Shown here piece by piece: positions 1 to 10,265 of a stretch of 57,278 bases of DNA; the first letter of the stretch is position 1; every line of letters begins with the position of its first letter. This stretch comes from an uncultured SAR86 cluster bacterium. GTDB lineage: Bacteria; Pseudomonadota; Gammaproteobacteria; Magnimaribacterales; Magnimaribacteraceae. The DNA lies in assembly GCA_902594545.1 (NCBI GenBank), contig CACJMO010000005.1:1-57278 (forward strand), written 5' to 3'. Made by a program: the position numbers and the translations under genes. The notes below the pieces were generated by a model that saw nothing but the letters and a program-made list of their open reading frames with translations, was not told the DNA's origin and made no database searches.

Positions 1-689
1 TGGCTTACGATTCCGTCACAGAAGAATATGTAAAAGGACGACCTTTCACTCCATCTGGAGATCTCTGGACAGACGCTGTATGCCAATGGAAAAAGCTTGT
101 AAGTGATAAAGATGCAAAGTTTGATAGGGAGATAGAAATCGATGGCTCTTTAATAGCGCCTCAAGTTACTTGGGGAACTTCACCTGAAATGGTCAGCGAT
201 ATAGACGGATTGATTCCTCATCCTGAAAATGAATCAATTGAACATGCTCTTGATTATATGAATTTAGAACCAGGTAAAAAGATTACGGATATACAGCTTG
301 ATCAAGTTTTTATAGGCTCGTGCACAAATTCGCGCATCGAGGATCTCAGAGAAGCGGCAAAAATTTTGAAAGGAAAAAAAATCTCATCATCCATCAAAAG
401 AGCCATAGTGGTACCTGGATCCGGGCTTGTTTCAAAGCAAGCAGTCGACGAAGGTTTAGATACGATCTTTATGGATGCAGGCTTTGAGTGGAGAGCTCCC
501 GGCTGTTCTATGTGCTTAGCTATGAACCCTGATCAACTCGGCGAAGGTGAGCATTGTGCTTCTACTTCAAATAGAAATTTTGAAGGAAGGCAAGGCTATG
601 GTGGTAGAACTCATCTGGTTTCACCGTCAACTGCAGCAGCATCTGCCGTTGAAGGCCGTTTTGTTGATATTAGGGAGTTTATGTCATGA
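1..689 (+). CDS. leuC: 3-isopropylmalate dehydratase large subunit, 3' part
   Basis: This is the C-terminal half (about 228 residues of roughly 466) of the large subunit of isopropylmalate isomerase, which interconverts 2- and 3-isopropylmalate in leucine synthesis. The frame is open from base 3, so the start lies outside the window. The aconitase-type [4Fe-4S] ligands are visible: one Cys in GSCTNSR near base 325, and the pair in GCSMC near base 505. The stop codon overlaps the leuD start by 4 bp (ATGA), which implies translational coupling. Identification is secure; only the 5' end is missing. Confidence 0.97.
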   Translation, partial: AYDSVTEEYVKGRPFTPSGDLWTDAVCQWKKLVSDKDAKFDREIEIDGSLIAPQVTWGTSPEMVSDIDGLIPHPENESIEHALDYMNLEPGKKITDIQLDQVFIGSCTNSRIEDLREAAKILKGKKISSSIKRAIVVPGSGLVSKQAVDEGLDTIFMDAGFEWRAPGCSMCLAMNPDQLGEGEHCASTSNRNFEGRQGYGGRTHLVSPSTAAASAVEGRFVDIREFMS

Positions 690-1339
690 AAAATACTTCT
701 GTTTTTCATAAGGGACTCGGTGTTCCTCTTGATAGGGACAACATAGATACTGATCAAATCATTCCTAAGCAATTTCTGAAATCAATAAAAAAGAGCGGAT
801 TTGGACCAAACCTTTTCGATGCTTGGAGATATAACGATGAAGGGTATCCTGGTCAAGACTCTGAAACGAGAGTAGTTAACGAAAACTTTATTTTGAATAA
901 TGAGAAATTTAAGAGCTCCGATATTCTAATTACAAAAAAGAACTTTGGTTGCGGATCAAGTAGAGAACATGCAGTCTGGTCTTTAATGGATTATGGTTTC
1001 AAAGCTGTCATTGCGGAGAGCTTTGCAGATATCTTTCTCAATAATTGTTTTAATAATGGCCTTCTTCCTATAGCCCTAACTCAATCAGAGATTGAAATAC
1101 TCATGGAATTGGCCGAACAAGGTAAAGAAATAGAGATTGATCTTGAAAATCAGATAATTTTTTCAGACGAAACACAAATAGCCACTTTTGAAATAGATCC
1201 ATTTCAAAAAAAATGTATTTTAGAGGGTTTAGACGAAATAGGCTTAAGCCTTATTCACTCCCATCAAATAAAAGAGTTTGAAAAGCGAAGAATGAGTGAA
1301 TCTCCTTGGATCTTTAATAGTATTGATACCAATGACTGA
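686..1339 (+). CDS. leuD: 3-isopropylmalate dehydratase small subunit
   Basis: This is the small (swivelling-domain) subunit, 217 aa, which pairs with LeuC to form the isomerase. The family motif GCGSSREHA lies near residues 91-99, and the N-terminal [10 protein letters not shown] motif is intact near residue 18. The length is normal, slightly longer than the E. coli protein. It overlaps leuC by 4 bp and leuB by 8 bp, so the three leucine genes are read as one unit. leuA is not in the window. Confidence 0.97.
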   Translation: MKNTSVFHKGLGVPLDRDNIDTDQIIPKQFLKSIKKSGFGPNLFDAWRYNDEGYPGQDSETRVVNENFILNNEKFKSSDILITKKNFGCGSSREHAVWSLMDYGFKAVIAESFADIFLNNCFNNGLLPIALTQSEIEILMELAEQGKEIEIDLENQIIFSDETQIATFEIDPFQKKCILEGLDEIGLSLIHSHQIKEFEKRRMSESPWIFNSIDTND

Positions 1340-2402
1340 CAAAAAAAAGATTTTAATATTACCGGGTGATGGTATCGGTCCTGAAGTTTGTAATGAAGCA
1401 AAGAAAGTCTTAGTTGCTTTAAATGACAAATTTCAATATGACATCGAATTTGAAGAGGCGGAAGTTGGTGGAGCAGCCTTTGACAAATATGGTAAACCCT
1501 TACCAGAAGCAACACTTGAAGCTGCTCAAAACGCCGATGCAATCTTACTAGGTGCTGTAGGAGGGCCTGCATGGGATGATCTTGACTATGATCTTAGACC
1601 AGAAAGAGCACTACTGGGATTACGCTCTCAATTAGATTTATTTGCTAATCTAAGACCAGCTATTTTATCTAAGCATCTTGTGGAGTCGTCTTCGCTCAAA
1701 TCGGAGAAAGTAGAAGATCTAGATTTACTCATTGTTCGAGAACTCACTGGTGGAATTTATTTTGGAGAACCTAGAGGAAATTTAGAATCAGAGAATTCTG
1801 CCTTCAACACCATGATATATAGCAGAGAAGAAATTGAAAGGATAGGAAGGGTTGCATTTGAAGCTGCTCAAAAACGCAGTAAGTCTCTTTGCTCAGTCGA
1901 TAAAGCTAATGTTCTAGAAGTAAGCGTTCTTTGGCGAGAAGTAATAATTGAAATTTCAAAAGATTATCCTGATGTGGAACTAACTCATATGCTTGTGGAT
2001 AATGCTGCAATGCAATTGGTCAAAGAGCCTAAACAATTTGACGTGATAGTCACTGGTAACTTATTTGGCGATATTCTTTCAGATATTGCTGCTATGTTGA
2101 CTGGATCTATTGGTATGCTGCCTTCAGCATCTTTAAATTCAAAAAACCAAGGTTTATACGAACCTGTCCATGGTTCGGCTCCAGATATTACGGGTAAAGG
2201 CCTTGCTAATCCTATAGCTGCAATCTTGTCTTTAGCTATGATGTTAAAATATAGTTTCGGTCTTAATGAAGCTTCTTTAGCCATAGAAAACTCTATTCAA
2301 ACTGTGTTGTCAGAGGGTTTTAGAACCCATGACCTTGAAGGTTCTGAAGAAACTAAACTCTCCACTTCAGACATGGGAAATAAAATTGTAGAAAACCTTT
2401 AA
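1332..2402 (+). CDS. leuB: 3-isopropylmalate dehydrogenase
   Basis: NAD-dependent oxidative decarboxylation of 3-isopropylmalate, 356 aa. The ATG at 1332 is chosen although the frame stays open upstream, because the protein then begins just before the conserved [15 protein letters not shown] segment; an upstream start at 1296 would add 12 non-conserved residues inside leuD. Other family signatures are [13 protein letters not shown] near residue 140 and the metal/substrate region [16 protein letters not shown] near residue 245. It overlaps leuD by 8 bp and ends 8 nt before asd. Confidence 0.97.
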   Translation: MTDKKKILILPGDGIGPEVCNEAKKVLVALNDKFQYDIEFEEAEVGGAAFDKYGKPLPEATLEAAQNADAILLGAVGGPAWDDLDYDLRPERALLGLRSQLDLFANLRPAILSKHLVESSSLKSEKVEDLDLLIVRELTGGIYFGEPRGNLESENSAFNTMIYSREEIERIGRVAFEAAQKRSKSLCSVDKANVLEVSVLWREVIIEISKDYPDVELTHMLVDNAAMQLVKEPKQFDVIVTGNLFGDILSDIAAMLTGSIGMLPSASLNSKNQGLYEPVHGSAPDITGKGLANPIAAILSLAMMLKYSFGLNEASLAIENSIQTVLSEGFRTHDLEGSEETKLSTSDMGNKIVENL

Positions 2403-2410
2403 TAAAAATT

Positions 2411-3421
2411 ATGTTAAAAGCCAATCGTATCGCTATAGCTGGAGCCACTGGAATGGTAGGACAGGCATTTCTTAAATTGCTTGAGAAAGACTTTTATCCA
2501 AATGCAGAGATTGTGTTACTTGCCAGCAAAAAATCCAAAGGTAAGTCCCTTGCTTTTAGAGGAACTGAACTGGTAGTTCAAGATTTAGCTGAGTATGATT
2601 TCAGTGACACAGATTTGGCTTTATTTTCCGCTGGAGCTTCGGTTTCATCAGAATTTGCACCAAAAGCAGTTTCACAAGGATGTGTGGTCGTAGATAATTC
2701 TTCGTGCTTTAGGTATCAAGAAGACATACCACTGATTGTTCCTGAAGTTAACGGCGATATGCTCATGAACCAAGAGTTACCTGCCATTATTGCTAATCCT
2801 AACTGCTCAACCATCCAAATGCTTGTTGCATTGAAGCCGATTCATGATGAATTTACTATTCAAAGAATTGATATTACTACAATGCAAGCTGTTTCGGGTA
2901 CAGGTAAAGAAGCTTCAGAAGAATTATTGGATCAATTAGGGTCCTATAAAGGTGATAGGTATATGAACACTTCTGTTTATCCCAAACAAATTGCAAACAA
3001 TGTTCTACCTCATTGCGGTTCTTTTGCAGAGAATAGGTATACTGAAGAGGAAAATAAACTTTTAAAAGAGACTCATAAAATCCTTGATAGGAATATTCAA
3101 GTTGCTGCCACATGTGTCAGAGTTCCTGTTCTCAATGGTCATTCAGAATCTGTCCATATCCTTACTGAAAATCCTCTTTCCGAAGAAATGGTTGCTTCAG
3201 TTCTAAGAAAAGCTCCTGGATTATCTCTACATTACGGCATTGAAGCGAGTGATTATCCCACTGCAACTTTAGACGCTGATGGAGATAATTTAGTCCATGT
3301 CGGAAGATTAAGGAAAGATCTATGGAGTGATAATAGAATCAATCTGTGGATAGCAGCTGATAACTTATTAAAAGGCGCTGCTTTAAACAGCGTTCAAATT
3401 GCAGAACTCCTTTTTGAGTAG
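2411..3421 (+). CDS. asd: aspartate-semialdehyde dehydrogenase
   Basis: Reduces aspartyl phosphate to aspartate semialdehyde, the branch point to lysine, methionine, threonine and cell-wall diaminopimelate; 336 aa. It has an NADP-binding GATGMVG loop at residues 11-17 and the catalytic Cys132 in NPNCST. The sequence type is the shorter USG-1/Asd2 form rather than the E. coli Asd form. It sits 8 nt after leuB and 7 nt before a FimV-like gene, the same order as in Pseudomonas. The partner enzyme lysC is at 35007 in this window. Confidence 0.95.
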   Translation: MLKANRIAIAGATGMVGQAFLKLLEKDFYPNAEIVLLASKKSKGKSLAFRGTELVVQDLAEYDFSDTDLALFSAGASVSSEFAPKAVSQGCVVVDNSSCFRYQEDIPLIVPEVNGDMLMNQELPAIIANPNCSTIQMLVALKPIHDEFTIQRIDITTMQAVSGTGKEASEELLDQLGSYKGDRYMNTSVYPKQIANNVLPHCGSFAENRYTEEENKLLKETHKILDRNIQVAATCVRVPVLNGHSESVHILTENPLSEEMVASVLRKAPGLSLHYGIEASDYPTATLDADGDNLVHVGRLRKDLWSDNRINLWIAADNLLKGAALNSVQIAELLFE

Positions 3422-3428
3422 GAACTGA

Positions 3429-3767
3429 ATGGAGAACTTACTACTAAACCTGGAAACAGAGTTTTATTTTATTACAGGAGTTTATCTCGAAGGCATAAGT
3501 GGCCTATTCCTAGGACTAATTCTATTTTCCATTATTCTATTTGCAATTAGATTTGAAAAAAAACAAGAGCCAATTTTTTCTGAAGTAGACATATCTAATG
3601 AAATAGGAAATGAAACTACTGCTAAAATCAATCTCTCCAGAAGTCTAATAGAGATGGATCAAAAGATAGAAGCTAAGCGCTTGCTAGAAGAGGTTCTCTC
3701 AAGCAATTTAAGTAAAGAAGAGGCACTAATCGCTTCTAATCTTCTTAAAAAGTTAGAATCTTCCTAG
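3429..3767 (+). CDS. miniature FimV-like membrane protein
   Basis: A 112-aa protein with one transmembrane segment at about residues 23-42 and a C-terminal helical motif (about 65-110, NLSRSLIEMDQKIEAKRLLEE) that resembles the conserved TPR-like end of FimV/HubP. It lies exactly where fimV lies in Pseudomonas, between asd and truA. Full-length FimV proteins usually have several hundred residues, with a LysM domain and an acidic central region; both are absent here. It is probably a reduced polar-organisation protein or a remnant kept by its position. Similarity was judged by eye; the family assignment is moderately sure and the function is unknown. Confidence 0.6.
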   Translation: MENLLLNLETEFYFITGVYLEGISGLFLGLILFSIILFAIRFEKKQEPIFSEVDISNEIGNETTAKINLSRSLIEMDQKIEAKRLLEEVLSSNLSKEEALIASNLLKKLESS

Positions 3768-3769
3768 AG

Positions 3770-4549
3770 ATGATTAGAATTGCATTAGGCGTAGAGTACG
3801 ACGGTTCAAGATTCTATGGTTTTCAAAGACAAAAAAGTACGAAGGAAACTATCCAAGGTCATTTAGAAAGGGCAATCTCTAAAGTGGCTGACCACAGCAT
3901 AAAGTCTTATTGTAGCGGACGAACTGATGCTGGTGTCCACGCATTTATGCAAGTAATTCACTTTGATAGTAATGCAACACGGACACAACAAGAATGGATA
4001 AGGGGTGTGAATTCTTACTTACCAAACGATATAAGAATTGTATGGTCTAGAGATGTTGATGAAAGCTTCCATGCAAGGTTTTCTGCAAATAATAGGTCCT
4101 ATCTCTACAACATTTTAAACGATAAAACACCATCCGCTCTTTGGTCGCAAAGGTCTCTATTCGTACCTCAAAAATTGGATGTTAGGTTAATGAAGGCCGC
4201 TTCAAGATACTTGATAGGAGAAAAAGATTTTAGTTCTTTTAGGGGTTCCGGTTGCCAATCCAAGTCTCCTATAAGAAATATTGAATCTATTGAAATAGAG
4301 AGAAAAGGAAGCTTTTTAACTCTGGAAATAAAAGCCAATGCTTTTTTGTTACACATGGTCAGGATCATAACTGGAACATTATTGCTTGTTGGAAAAAAGG
4401 AAATCAAGCCGAAAGAGATCGAAGTCATTTTAAAAGCAAAAGATCGAAGGTATGCAGGTAAAACTGTCAGCTCCGAAGGACTTTATTTTATGGGTCCACA
4501 GTATCTAAAGAAGTATAAAATCCCCACATACAAAAATAACCTAATGTAA
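3770..4549 (+). CDS. truA: tRNA pseudouridine(38-40) synthase
   Basis: Converts uridines 38-40 of the anticodon arm to pseudouridine; 259 aa, the usual family length. The catalytic Asp53 is in GRTDAGVHA and the N-terminal YDGSRFYGFQRQ segment is intact. It starts 2 nt after the FimV-like gene, so it is translated from the same transcript. A 34-nt gap and a TATAAT box separate it from trpF, so it may be the last gene of the leu-asd unit. Confidence 0.95.
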   Translation: MIRIALGVEYDGSRFYGFQRQKSTKETIQGHLERAISKVADHSIKSYCSGRTDAGVHAFMQVIHFDSNATRTQQEWIRGVNSYLPNDIRIVWSRDVDESFHARFSANNRSYLYNILNDKTPSALWSQRSLFVPQKLDVRLMKAASRYLIGEKDFSSFRGSGCQSKSPIRNIESIEIERKGSFLTLEIKANAFLLHMVRIITGTLLLVGKKEIKPKEIEVILKAKDRRYAGKTVSSEGLYFMGPQYLKKYKIPTYKNNLM

Positions 4550-4571
4550 TTATTCTAGAAGCCTAATACTC

Positions 4572-4583
4572 TATAATTTATAA
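4572..4583 (+). promoter_or_regulatory. predicted promoter -10 box for trpFBA, near-leaderless
   Basis: A perfect TATAAT at 4572-4577 ends 6 nt before the trpF ATG. Transcription would be expected to begin about 7 nt after the box, that is at the start codon itself, and no Shine-Dalgarno sequence is present. The -35 region is not convincing. The promoter is inferred from sequence only. Confidence 0.4.
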
Positions 4584-5207
4584 ATGAAGCCTTTTATTAA
4601 AATCTGCGGAATAACTAACTCACATGACCTAGATTATGTAACTTCATTAGATATTGATGCAGTAGGTTTTAACTTGTTTTTCGAAAGTAAAAGACATGTA
4701 AACACATCTGATTTGAATCAGCTTTACAAGCTTGTACCCGAACACATTCATATCTTCTTAATTTTTGTTAATGCAAAAGAAGAGTTTGTTTCTGAATGTT
4801 TAAACTCTTTTCCTGATGCTATTCCTCAGTTCCATGGAGATGAGACTATAGAATATTGCGAAAGTTTTGATAGAGAATACATTAAAGCCATCAGGGTAAG
4901 ACAAGGTTTGAGTTTAGAAAAAATCAATGCAACATATAAAAGTGCTAAAATGCTCCTTTTTGATAGCTATGATAGTAAAGAGTTCGGCGGAACTGGACAA
5001 AGCTTCGATCTCTCTTTACTAAATGAAGATGTTTCCGTTCCTTTTTTAGTAGCAGGAGGTATCAATGCCTCTAATTTTAAAGAAGCACTATTGATAGATA
5101 CCTGTATTGGAGTCGACATCTGCTCAAGTATCGAAAAAAGTCCTGGAAGGAAGGATCATTCCAAGACTAAAGATTTAGTTGAAAAAATTAGGAGTTTTCA
5201 TGTCTGA
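4584..5207 (+). CDS. trpF: phosphoribosylanthranilate isomerase
   Basis: Amadori rearrangement of phosphoribosylanthranilate in tryptophan synthesis; 207 aa, a stand-alone enzyme rather than a TrpC-TrpF fusion. The catalytic Cys8 is in KICGIT and the general acid Asp is in LLFDSYDS near residue 127. It overlaps trpB by 8 bp. There is no recognisable ribosome binding site, and a TATAAT box lies almost directly upstream, which suggests leaderless translation. trpE, trpG, trpD and trpC are not in the window. Confidence 0.96.
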   Translation: MKPFIKICGITNSHDLDYVTSLDIDAVGFNLFFESKRHVNTSDLNQLYKLVPEHIHIFLIFVNAKEEFVSECLNSFPDAIPQFHGDETIEYCESFDREYIKAIRVRQGLSLEKINATYKSAKMLLFDSYDSKEFGGTGQSFDLSLLNEDVSVPFLVAGGINASNFKEALLIDTCIGVDICSSIEKSPGRKDHSKTKDLVEKIRSFHV

Positions 5208-6399
5208 AGAATTAATGCCAGATAAAAATGGAAGGTTTGGAATATACGGCGGTAGGTATGTAGCTGAAACACTTGTTCCTGCTCTAGAAGAGTTATCTGA
5301 TCAATACGAGTTAATTAAAAAAGATAATAAATTTATTGAAGAATTTAGAAGTGATCTTGCTCATTATGTTGGCAGGCCTTCTCCATTATATTTTGCAAAA
5401 AGATGGACAGAATTGCTTGGCGGGGCAAAGATCTATCTTAAGCGTGAAGATCTCAATCATACTGGCGCACACAAAATAAATAATACAGTTGGGCAAATAC
5501 TCCTTGCCAAACATATGGGTAAGAAAAGAATTATTGCTGAGACTGGTGCCGGTCAACACGGAGTGGCTACAGCCTCTGTTGCAGCAAGACACGGACTGGA
5601 ATGTATTGTTTATATGGGAGAAGAAGATATAAAAAGACAATCATTGAATGTTTTTAGAATTAAACTTCTAGGAGCAAAAGTGGTGGGTGTAAGCTCTGGA
5701 ACTTCTACCCTTAAAGATGCAATGAATGAGGCTATGAGAGATTGGGTAACAAATGTTGATGATACTTACTATATTATTGGAAGCGTGGCAGGCCCTCATC
5801 CTTACCCTCAAATAGTAAGAGATTTTAATGCAGTGGTAGGTGAAGAAGTCCTAGAGCAAAGTCAGATAGAAATTGGAAAAGATCCTGATGTTCTAGTAGC
5901 TTGTGTTGGAGGAGGCTCTAATGCAATGGGTTTATTTTATCCGTTTATAGAAAAAAAGAATGTAAGGCTTGTTGGTGTGGAGGCTGGTGGTTTAGGCTTA
6001 AGCACTGGCAAGCATGCCGCACCTTTAAATGACGGAAAACAAGGTGTTCTGCATGGCATGAGAACATATCTGATGCAAGATGAATCAGGACAGGTGACTG
6101 AAACCCATTCGGTTTCAGCTGGTTTGGACTATCCAGGAGTAGGTCCAGAGCATGCTTGGTTGAAAGATATAGGTAGGGCTGAGTATGTCACTGCTGATGA
6201 TGAACAGGCCCTAGAGGCCTTTAAAGAACTCACAAGAGTCGAGGGAATTATGCCTGCTTTAGAAACTGCTCACGGTATTGCGCATGTCAAGGAACTTGCT
6301 CCCACCATGAATAAAGATCAATCCATTGTTGTTAATGTCTCCGGAAGAGGCGATAAAGATATCAATACAGTCGCATCAATAGAAGGAATAGAGCTTTGA
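5200..6399 (+). CDS. trpB: tryptophan synthase beta chain
   Basis: PLP-dependent condensation of indole and serine, 399 aa. The PLP lysine is Lys92 in HTGAHKINN, and the phosphate-binding GGGSNA loop lies near residue 235. The ATG at 5200 is preferred over an in-frame ATG at 5179 because GGAG lies 5 nt before it and the family begins close to this point. It overlaps trpF by 8 bp and trpA by 4 bp, which fits the coupled production of the alpha2-beta2 complex. Confidence 0.97.
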   Translation: MSEELMPDKNGRFGIYGGRYVAETLVPALEELSDQYELIKKDNKFIEEFRSDLAHYVGRPSPLYFAKRWTELLGGAKIYLKREDLNHTGAHKINNTVGQILLAKHMGKKRIIAETGAGQHGVATASVAARHGLECIVYMGEEDIKRQSLNVFRIKLLGAKVVGVSSGTSTLKDAMNEAMRDWVTNVDDTYYIIGSVAGPHPYPQIVRDFNAVVGEEVLEQSQIEIGKDPDVLVACVGGGSNAMGLFYPFIEKKNVRLVGVEAGGLGLSTGKHAAPLNDGKQGVLHGMRTYLMQDESGQVTETHSVSAGLDYPGVGPEHAWLKDIGRAEYVTADDEQALEAFKELTRVEGIMPALETAHGIAHVKELAPTMNKDQSIVVNVSGRGDKDINTVASIEGIEL

Positions 6400-7187
6400 G
6401 TTCTAGGATAAAAGAAATTTTTTCTAGAGTAAAAACTGAAAACAGAAAGGCTCTTATTAACTATATTGTTTCGGGCGATCCAAATATAGAAACAACTTTA
6501 GACATAATGAATGCTATGGTTGAAGAGGGTGTCGATATTATTGAATTAGGAGTCCCTTTTTCAGATCCTATGGCAGAGGGAGTTTCCATCCAGAAAGGCC
6601 ACGAAAGAGCCTTAGAAAATGGAACCTCGTTAAGGGATACTTTCAAGCTAGTAGAAAAGTTCCGTGAGACGAATATTGAAACAGCAATAGTTTTTATGGG
6701 CTATATGAATACATTTGAATCCCTCGGGGCTCAAGAATTTATGATTGAAGCGGACAAGGTTGGTCTAGATGGTATCTTGATTGTTGATATGCCACCCGAA
6801 GAAAGTTCTGATTTTACTAAATACGCTGAAGAAAGATCCATAGATATTATTAGATTGATTGCACCAACTACAAGTTCTGCCAGATCTAAGATAATTTGTT
6901 CACAAGCTTCCGGTTACATTTATTACATCTCTGTAAAAGGAATAACTGGTGCCGGCAATCTTGATGCAGAAGATGTAAAAATAAACGTAAAAGAGTTAAA
7001 GCAACATACAAATCTCCCAATAGCTATCGGATTCGGCATAAAAGATTCTGCCTCTGCCTCTTCTGTAAAAGAAGTTGCAGATGGTATAGTTGTCGGCAGT
7101 GTATTTGTAGATTTGATAGGCGAAGGAGGGGACATCCTAAAGAAGGTAAAGGACAAAACAAAAGAACTCTCTGAGGCTCTGAGTTAA
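6396..7187 (+). CDS. trpA: tryptophan synthase alpha chain, TTG start
   Basis: Aldol cleavage of indole-3-glycerol phosphate to indole, passed to TrpB; 263 aa. The start is TTG at 6396, overlapping the trpB stop (TTGA). Glu50 corresponds to the catalytic Glu49 of E. coli. The position of the catalytic Asp60 is Glu61 here, in DPMAEGV instead of the usual DPxADGP, and the following Pro is Val. The rest of the barrel, including the phosphate-binding end, looks complete, so the gene is probably active with a Glu in this role. Confidence 0.95.
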   Translation: MSSRIKEIFSRVKTENRKALINYIVSGDPNIETTLDIMNAMVEEGVDIIELGVPFSDPMAEGVSIQKGHERALENGTSLRDTFKLVEKFRETNIETAIVFMGYMNTFESLGAQEFMIEADKVGLDGILIVDMPPEESSDFTKYAEERSIDIIRLIAPTTSSARSKIICSQASGYIYYISVKGITGAGNLDAEDVKINVKELKQHTNLPIAIGFGIKDSASASSVKEVADGIVVGSVFVDLIGEGGDILKKVKDKTKELSEALS

Positions 7188-7189
7188 AT

Positions 7190-8047
7190 ATGGCAAATTG
7201 GTTTGAAAAAATACTTCCTTCTTTTATTAGGAAGGAAACAACAAAAAAATCCACAATACCTGAAGGGCTTTGGCAAAGTTGTTATGCATGCAATAACATC
7301 CTTTACGTGCCTGAGTTGGAATCAAATTTATTTGTCTGTCCTAAGTGCGATCACCACATAAGAATCGGTGCAAGAAAACGATTAGAACTGTTTTTGGACT
7401 CTTCTGAAATGATTGAAATTTCTCAAGACAAGACGCCAAAAGATTGGCTTAAATTCAAAGATACAAAATCATATAAGGAGCGCATTGACTCTGCAGAGAA
7501 AGCAAGCAGTGAAAAAGAGGCTTTAATTGCAGTAAAAGGCCAACTAAAAAAAATGCCTGTTGTCGCTTCTGCCTTTGAATTCAGATATATGGGAGGTTCT
7601 ATGGGCTCCGTGGTAGGTCAAAAGTTTGTTGATACAGTTAATCATGCTCTTGAGCATCAATTACCTATGATTTGTTTCTCCACAAGTGGGGGTGCAAGAA
7701 TGCAAGAATCGCTAGTTTCTTTATATCAAATGGCCAAAACCAGCGCCGCAATTGAAAAAATGAGACAAGCAAAATTGCCCTACATATCTGTAATGATAGA
7801 TCCTATTTATGGAGGTGTTTCAGCAAGCTTGGCAATGCTTGGTGATATAAATATTGCAGAGCCTAAAGCGCTAGTAGGATTCACGGGTCCAAGAGTTATA
7901 GAACAGACTCTTAATGTTCAACTTCCCGAAGGTTTCCAGCGCAGTGAATTTCTATTGGAGCATGGTGCTATCGATATGATCGTACATAGAAAAGATCTAA
8001 AAGACACAATTCATAGATTACTATCAGCTTTATTATCAAATAAATAA
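7190..8047 (+). CDS. accD: acetyl-CoA carboxylase carboxyltransferase subunit beta
   Basis: Beta half of the carboxyltransferase that makes malonyl-CoA, the first committed step of fatty acid synthesis; 285 aa. The N-terminal zinc ribbon is complete (Cys31, Cys34, Cys50, Cys53), followed by the crotonase-like domain with [10 protein letters not shown] near residue 160. It starts 2 nt after trpA and directly abuts folC. accA is not in the window. Confidence 0.97.
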   Translation: MANWFEKILPSFIRKETTKKSTIPEGLWQSCYACNNILYVPELESNLFVCPKCDHHIRIGARKRLELFLDSSEMIEISQDKTPKDWLKFKDTKSYKERIDSAEKASSEKEALIAVKGQLKKMPVVASAFEFRYMGGSMGSVVGQKFVDTVNHALEHQLPMICFSTSGGARMQESLVSLYQMAKTSAAIEKMRQAKLPYISVMIDPIYGGVSASLAMLGDINIAEPKALVGFTGPRVIEQTLNVQLPEGFQRSEFLLEHGAIDMIVHRKDLKDTIHRLLSALLSNK

Positions 8048-9298
8048 ATGAACTCCAATCTTCTTTCTGATTGGCTTGGATATATAAATTCTAATAGACC
8101 AAACGAAGAAGAATTTGGTCTTGAAAGGTTGCGAGAATTATTCAAAAAAACTGTAAGCCAGAATCTTGCAAACAAAGTTATTATTGTAGGAGGGACAAAC
8201 GGCAAGGGAACCACAGTTGAGTACCTTAAGAACTTTTTAATCGAATCAGGATGTAATGTTGGTGTTTATACTTCTCCTCACCTCATTAACTTCAATGAAA
8301 GAATTCGTATTAATAACAGAACTGCTAGCGATGATGAAATAGTAAGAGCTTTTAAATATATTGAAAATAATAAAAACTCTACACGCCTAACTTACTTTGA
8401 TTATGCCACATTAGCTGCATTTAAAATTTTTGCAGAAGAAAATTTAGATTTTGCTATTTTAGAGATAGGAATTGGAGGCAAGTATGATCCTGTTAACCTA
8501 ATAGAATCAGATATTTCAATAATTACTAATATTGATTTAGATCATGAAAAATGGCTGGGATCAACTCTTGAACAGATTGGTCTTCAAAAGGCTGCAATAT
8601 TAAAGCAGGGAAAGATTGGCATTCTTGGTTCAGATAGTATGCCTTTAAGTGTGACATCAAAATCACAAGAGATTTGTAAAAAGACTTTGCAACTTGGTAA
8701 AGAATTTCGAGTTTCGAGCCTGAACAATAAGTGGTCTTATTCAATTCCTCATAAAAATTTTGAACTGGAGGATATTGATTCGGGTAATTTAAATCCTGAA
8801 TCGGCAGCGTGCGCTTTATCCGCTTATAAAATGCTTCTAGAGGATGATATTGATTTTAAGAAGGTCATTGAAGCAACTCATTTGCCAGGAAGGTGTCATT
8901 CGATTGAACACTTTATCCTAGATGTATCTCACAATCCTGCTTCAGTAAAGAATCTTATACAGTTCCTTGATCGTAATCATAAAGATATTAAATTTAATGC
9001 TATTTTCTCTGCAATGTCGGATAAAGATTGTGAATCAATCATTAACGAAATTTCTCAGTATATTTCTGAATGGAACATTTGCTCCATAGAAGATACTAGA
9101 TTTGATATCTCAGAATTAATAAATACCACTGAACATATAACTAATAAATTGGTTGTCAGACATGATTCTGTTTATTCGGCTATTGAAAGGAGTTACCATG
9201 AGCAAGTTCCTTGTATAGTCTTTGGGTCCTTCATAACAGTAAGCCAGGCTTATCAAGCAATTGAAAAGATAAAAAAAGAAAATCATGAAGATCATTAA
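8048..9298 (+). CDS. folC: bifunctional folylpolyglutamate/dihydrofolate synthase
   Basis: Adds glutamate to dihydropteroate or folate; 416 aa, a Mur-ligase-like ATPase. The P-loop GGTNGKGTT is near residues 48-56, and the ALEIGIGGKYD-type loop near residue 140 is present. The start codon directly follows the accD stop with no gap. It overlaps the SPOR-domain gene by 14 bp. The accD-folC order is conserved across gammaproteobacteria. Confidence 0.95.
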   Translation: MNSNLLSDWLGYINSNRPNEEEFGLERLRELFKKTVSQNLANKVIIVGGTNGKGTTVEYLKNFLIESGCNVGVYTSPHLINFNERIRINNRTASDDEIVRAFKYIENNKNSTRLTYFDYATLAAFKIFAEENLDFAILEIGIGGKYDPVNLIESDISIITNIDLDHEKWLGSTLEQIGLQKAAILKQGKIGILGSDSMPLSVTSKSQEICKKTLQLGKEFRVSSLNNKWSYSIPHKNFELEDIDSGNLNPESAACALSAYKMLLEDDIDFKKVIEATHLPGRCHSIEHFILDVSHNPASVKNLIQFLDRNHKDIKFNAIFSAMSDKDCESIINEISQYISEWNICSIEDTRFDISELINTTEHITNKLVVRHDSVYSAIERSYHEQVPCIVFGSFITVSQAYQAIEKIKKENHEDH

Positions 9299-9731
9299 CT
9301 ATTCATTATTTACTTTCATTCTTATATTTTTTTTAGTTAGCTTTTTCTATAAGCCAAAAGAAGATAGATTCGAAAAAAAATTTGAAACTCCATATGAATT
9401 TGCTGAAGTTAATTTAAATATTCCTATTGAAAAAGACATAAGCGCTCAAGGAGATGTGAGCTCAATAATTGATATATCCTTGCCACAGGTAAACTTTACA
9501 AGGCTTTGGACAGTAAAAGTGAATACTTATTCAAGTTTAGAGAACCTGGAAGTAGATTTAAAAAAATTAAAAGATCAAGGCTATAAAGTCTATTCCAAGT
9601 TTGATGAAGATAACGAAGATACCTATTTTCTCCTCATAGGACCAACCTTAAAAAAGTCAGATTCAGAATCTATTGCGGATGCCCTGCGAACATCTTTTAA
9701 ATACAAACCTACGGTAGAGGTTTATGATTGA
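9285..9731 (+). CDS. SPOR-domain membrane protein (DedD-like)
   Basis: A 148-aa protein with an N-terminal membrane anchor (residues 6-22) and a C-terminal SPOR-like domain (about 72-145, from LWTVKVNTYSS to FLLIGP). SPOR domains bind denuded septal peptidoglycan, and DedD in E. coli acts in cell constriction. The position between folC and cvpA is that of dedD. The linker is shorter than in E. coli DedD. Sequence similarity is modest, so the assignment rests on both fold pattern and gene order. Confidence 0.75.
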   Translation: MKIINYSLFTFILIFFLVSFFYKPKEDRFEKKFETPYEFAEVNLNIPIEKDISAQGDVSSIIDISLPQVNFTRLWTVKVNTYSSLENLEVDLKKLKDQGYKVYSKFDEDNEDTYFLLIGPTLKKSDSESIADALRTSFKYKPTVEVYD

Positions 9732-10251
9732 ATCTCTTGGCTATATAGATTGGTTCTCACTTACATTAATCATTGCTTTCGGCATTTCTGGATTCTTTAA
9801 TGGTTTGATTAAAGAAGTTTTTTCTGCAGCTTCTTGGATCTTCTCTCTTGCATTAGCTTGGCTGTATGGACCTATTTTATTTCCCTATATTGAAACTTAT
9901 GTAGATTCAGTAACCTTAAAAAATATACTCAGCTTCGTATTGCTTTTTCTTGGCTCTTTTATTGTTCTCAAGTTTGTTGGATCCATCCTCTCTGGATTTA
10001 TTTCGGCTATTGGTTTAAGAATAATAGATAGATTATTTGGAGCATTTTTTGGTGCTGTAAAGATACTTGCAGTGTTAAGCAGTCTTTACATTTTTAATTT
10101 AAATAGCCTAGACAAATCTCAATGGTGGCTAGATTCTTATTCAAGAATTTATGCAATAGATTTCTACAATTATTCAAAACCAATATTTGACGAATGGATT
10201 GATAGAGCAGATCAAATTTTGGATAAAGATAATAACAAAATACCACTTTGA
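9724..10251 (+). CDS. cvpA: CvpA family inner-membrane protein
   Basis: A 175-aa protein with four hydrophobic segments (about 8-28, 32-52, 65-88 and 103-122) and the family opening YIDWFSLTLIIAFGISGFFNG. In E. coli CvpA is needed for colicin V production and envelope homeostasis, and it lies just before purF, as here. It overlaps the SPOR gene by 8 bp and leaves 14 nt before purF. Confidence 0.9.
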   Translation: MIESLGYIDWFSLTLIIAFGISGFFNGLIKEVFSAASWIFSLALAWLYGPILFPYIETYVDSVTLKNILSFVLLFLGSFIVLKFVGSILSGFISAIGLRIIDRLFGAFFGAVKILAVLSSLYIFNLNSLDKSQWWLDSYSRIYAIDFYNYSKPIFDEWIDRADQILDKDNNKIPL

Positions 10252-10265
10252 TATAGAATATATCT

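Noticed and set aside
1296..1331. Longer start for leuB
   Set aside because: The 12 extra residues are not part of the family and lie within leuD; ATG 1332 fits the conserved N-terminus.
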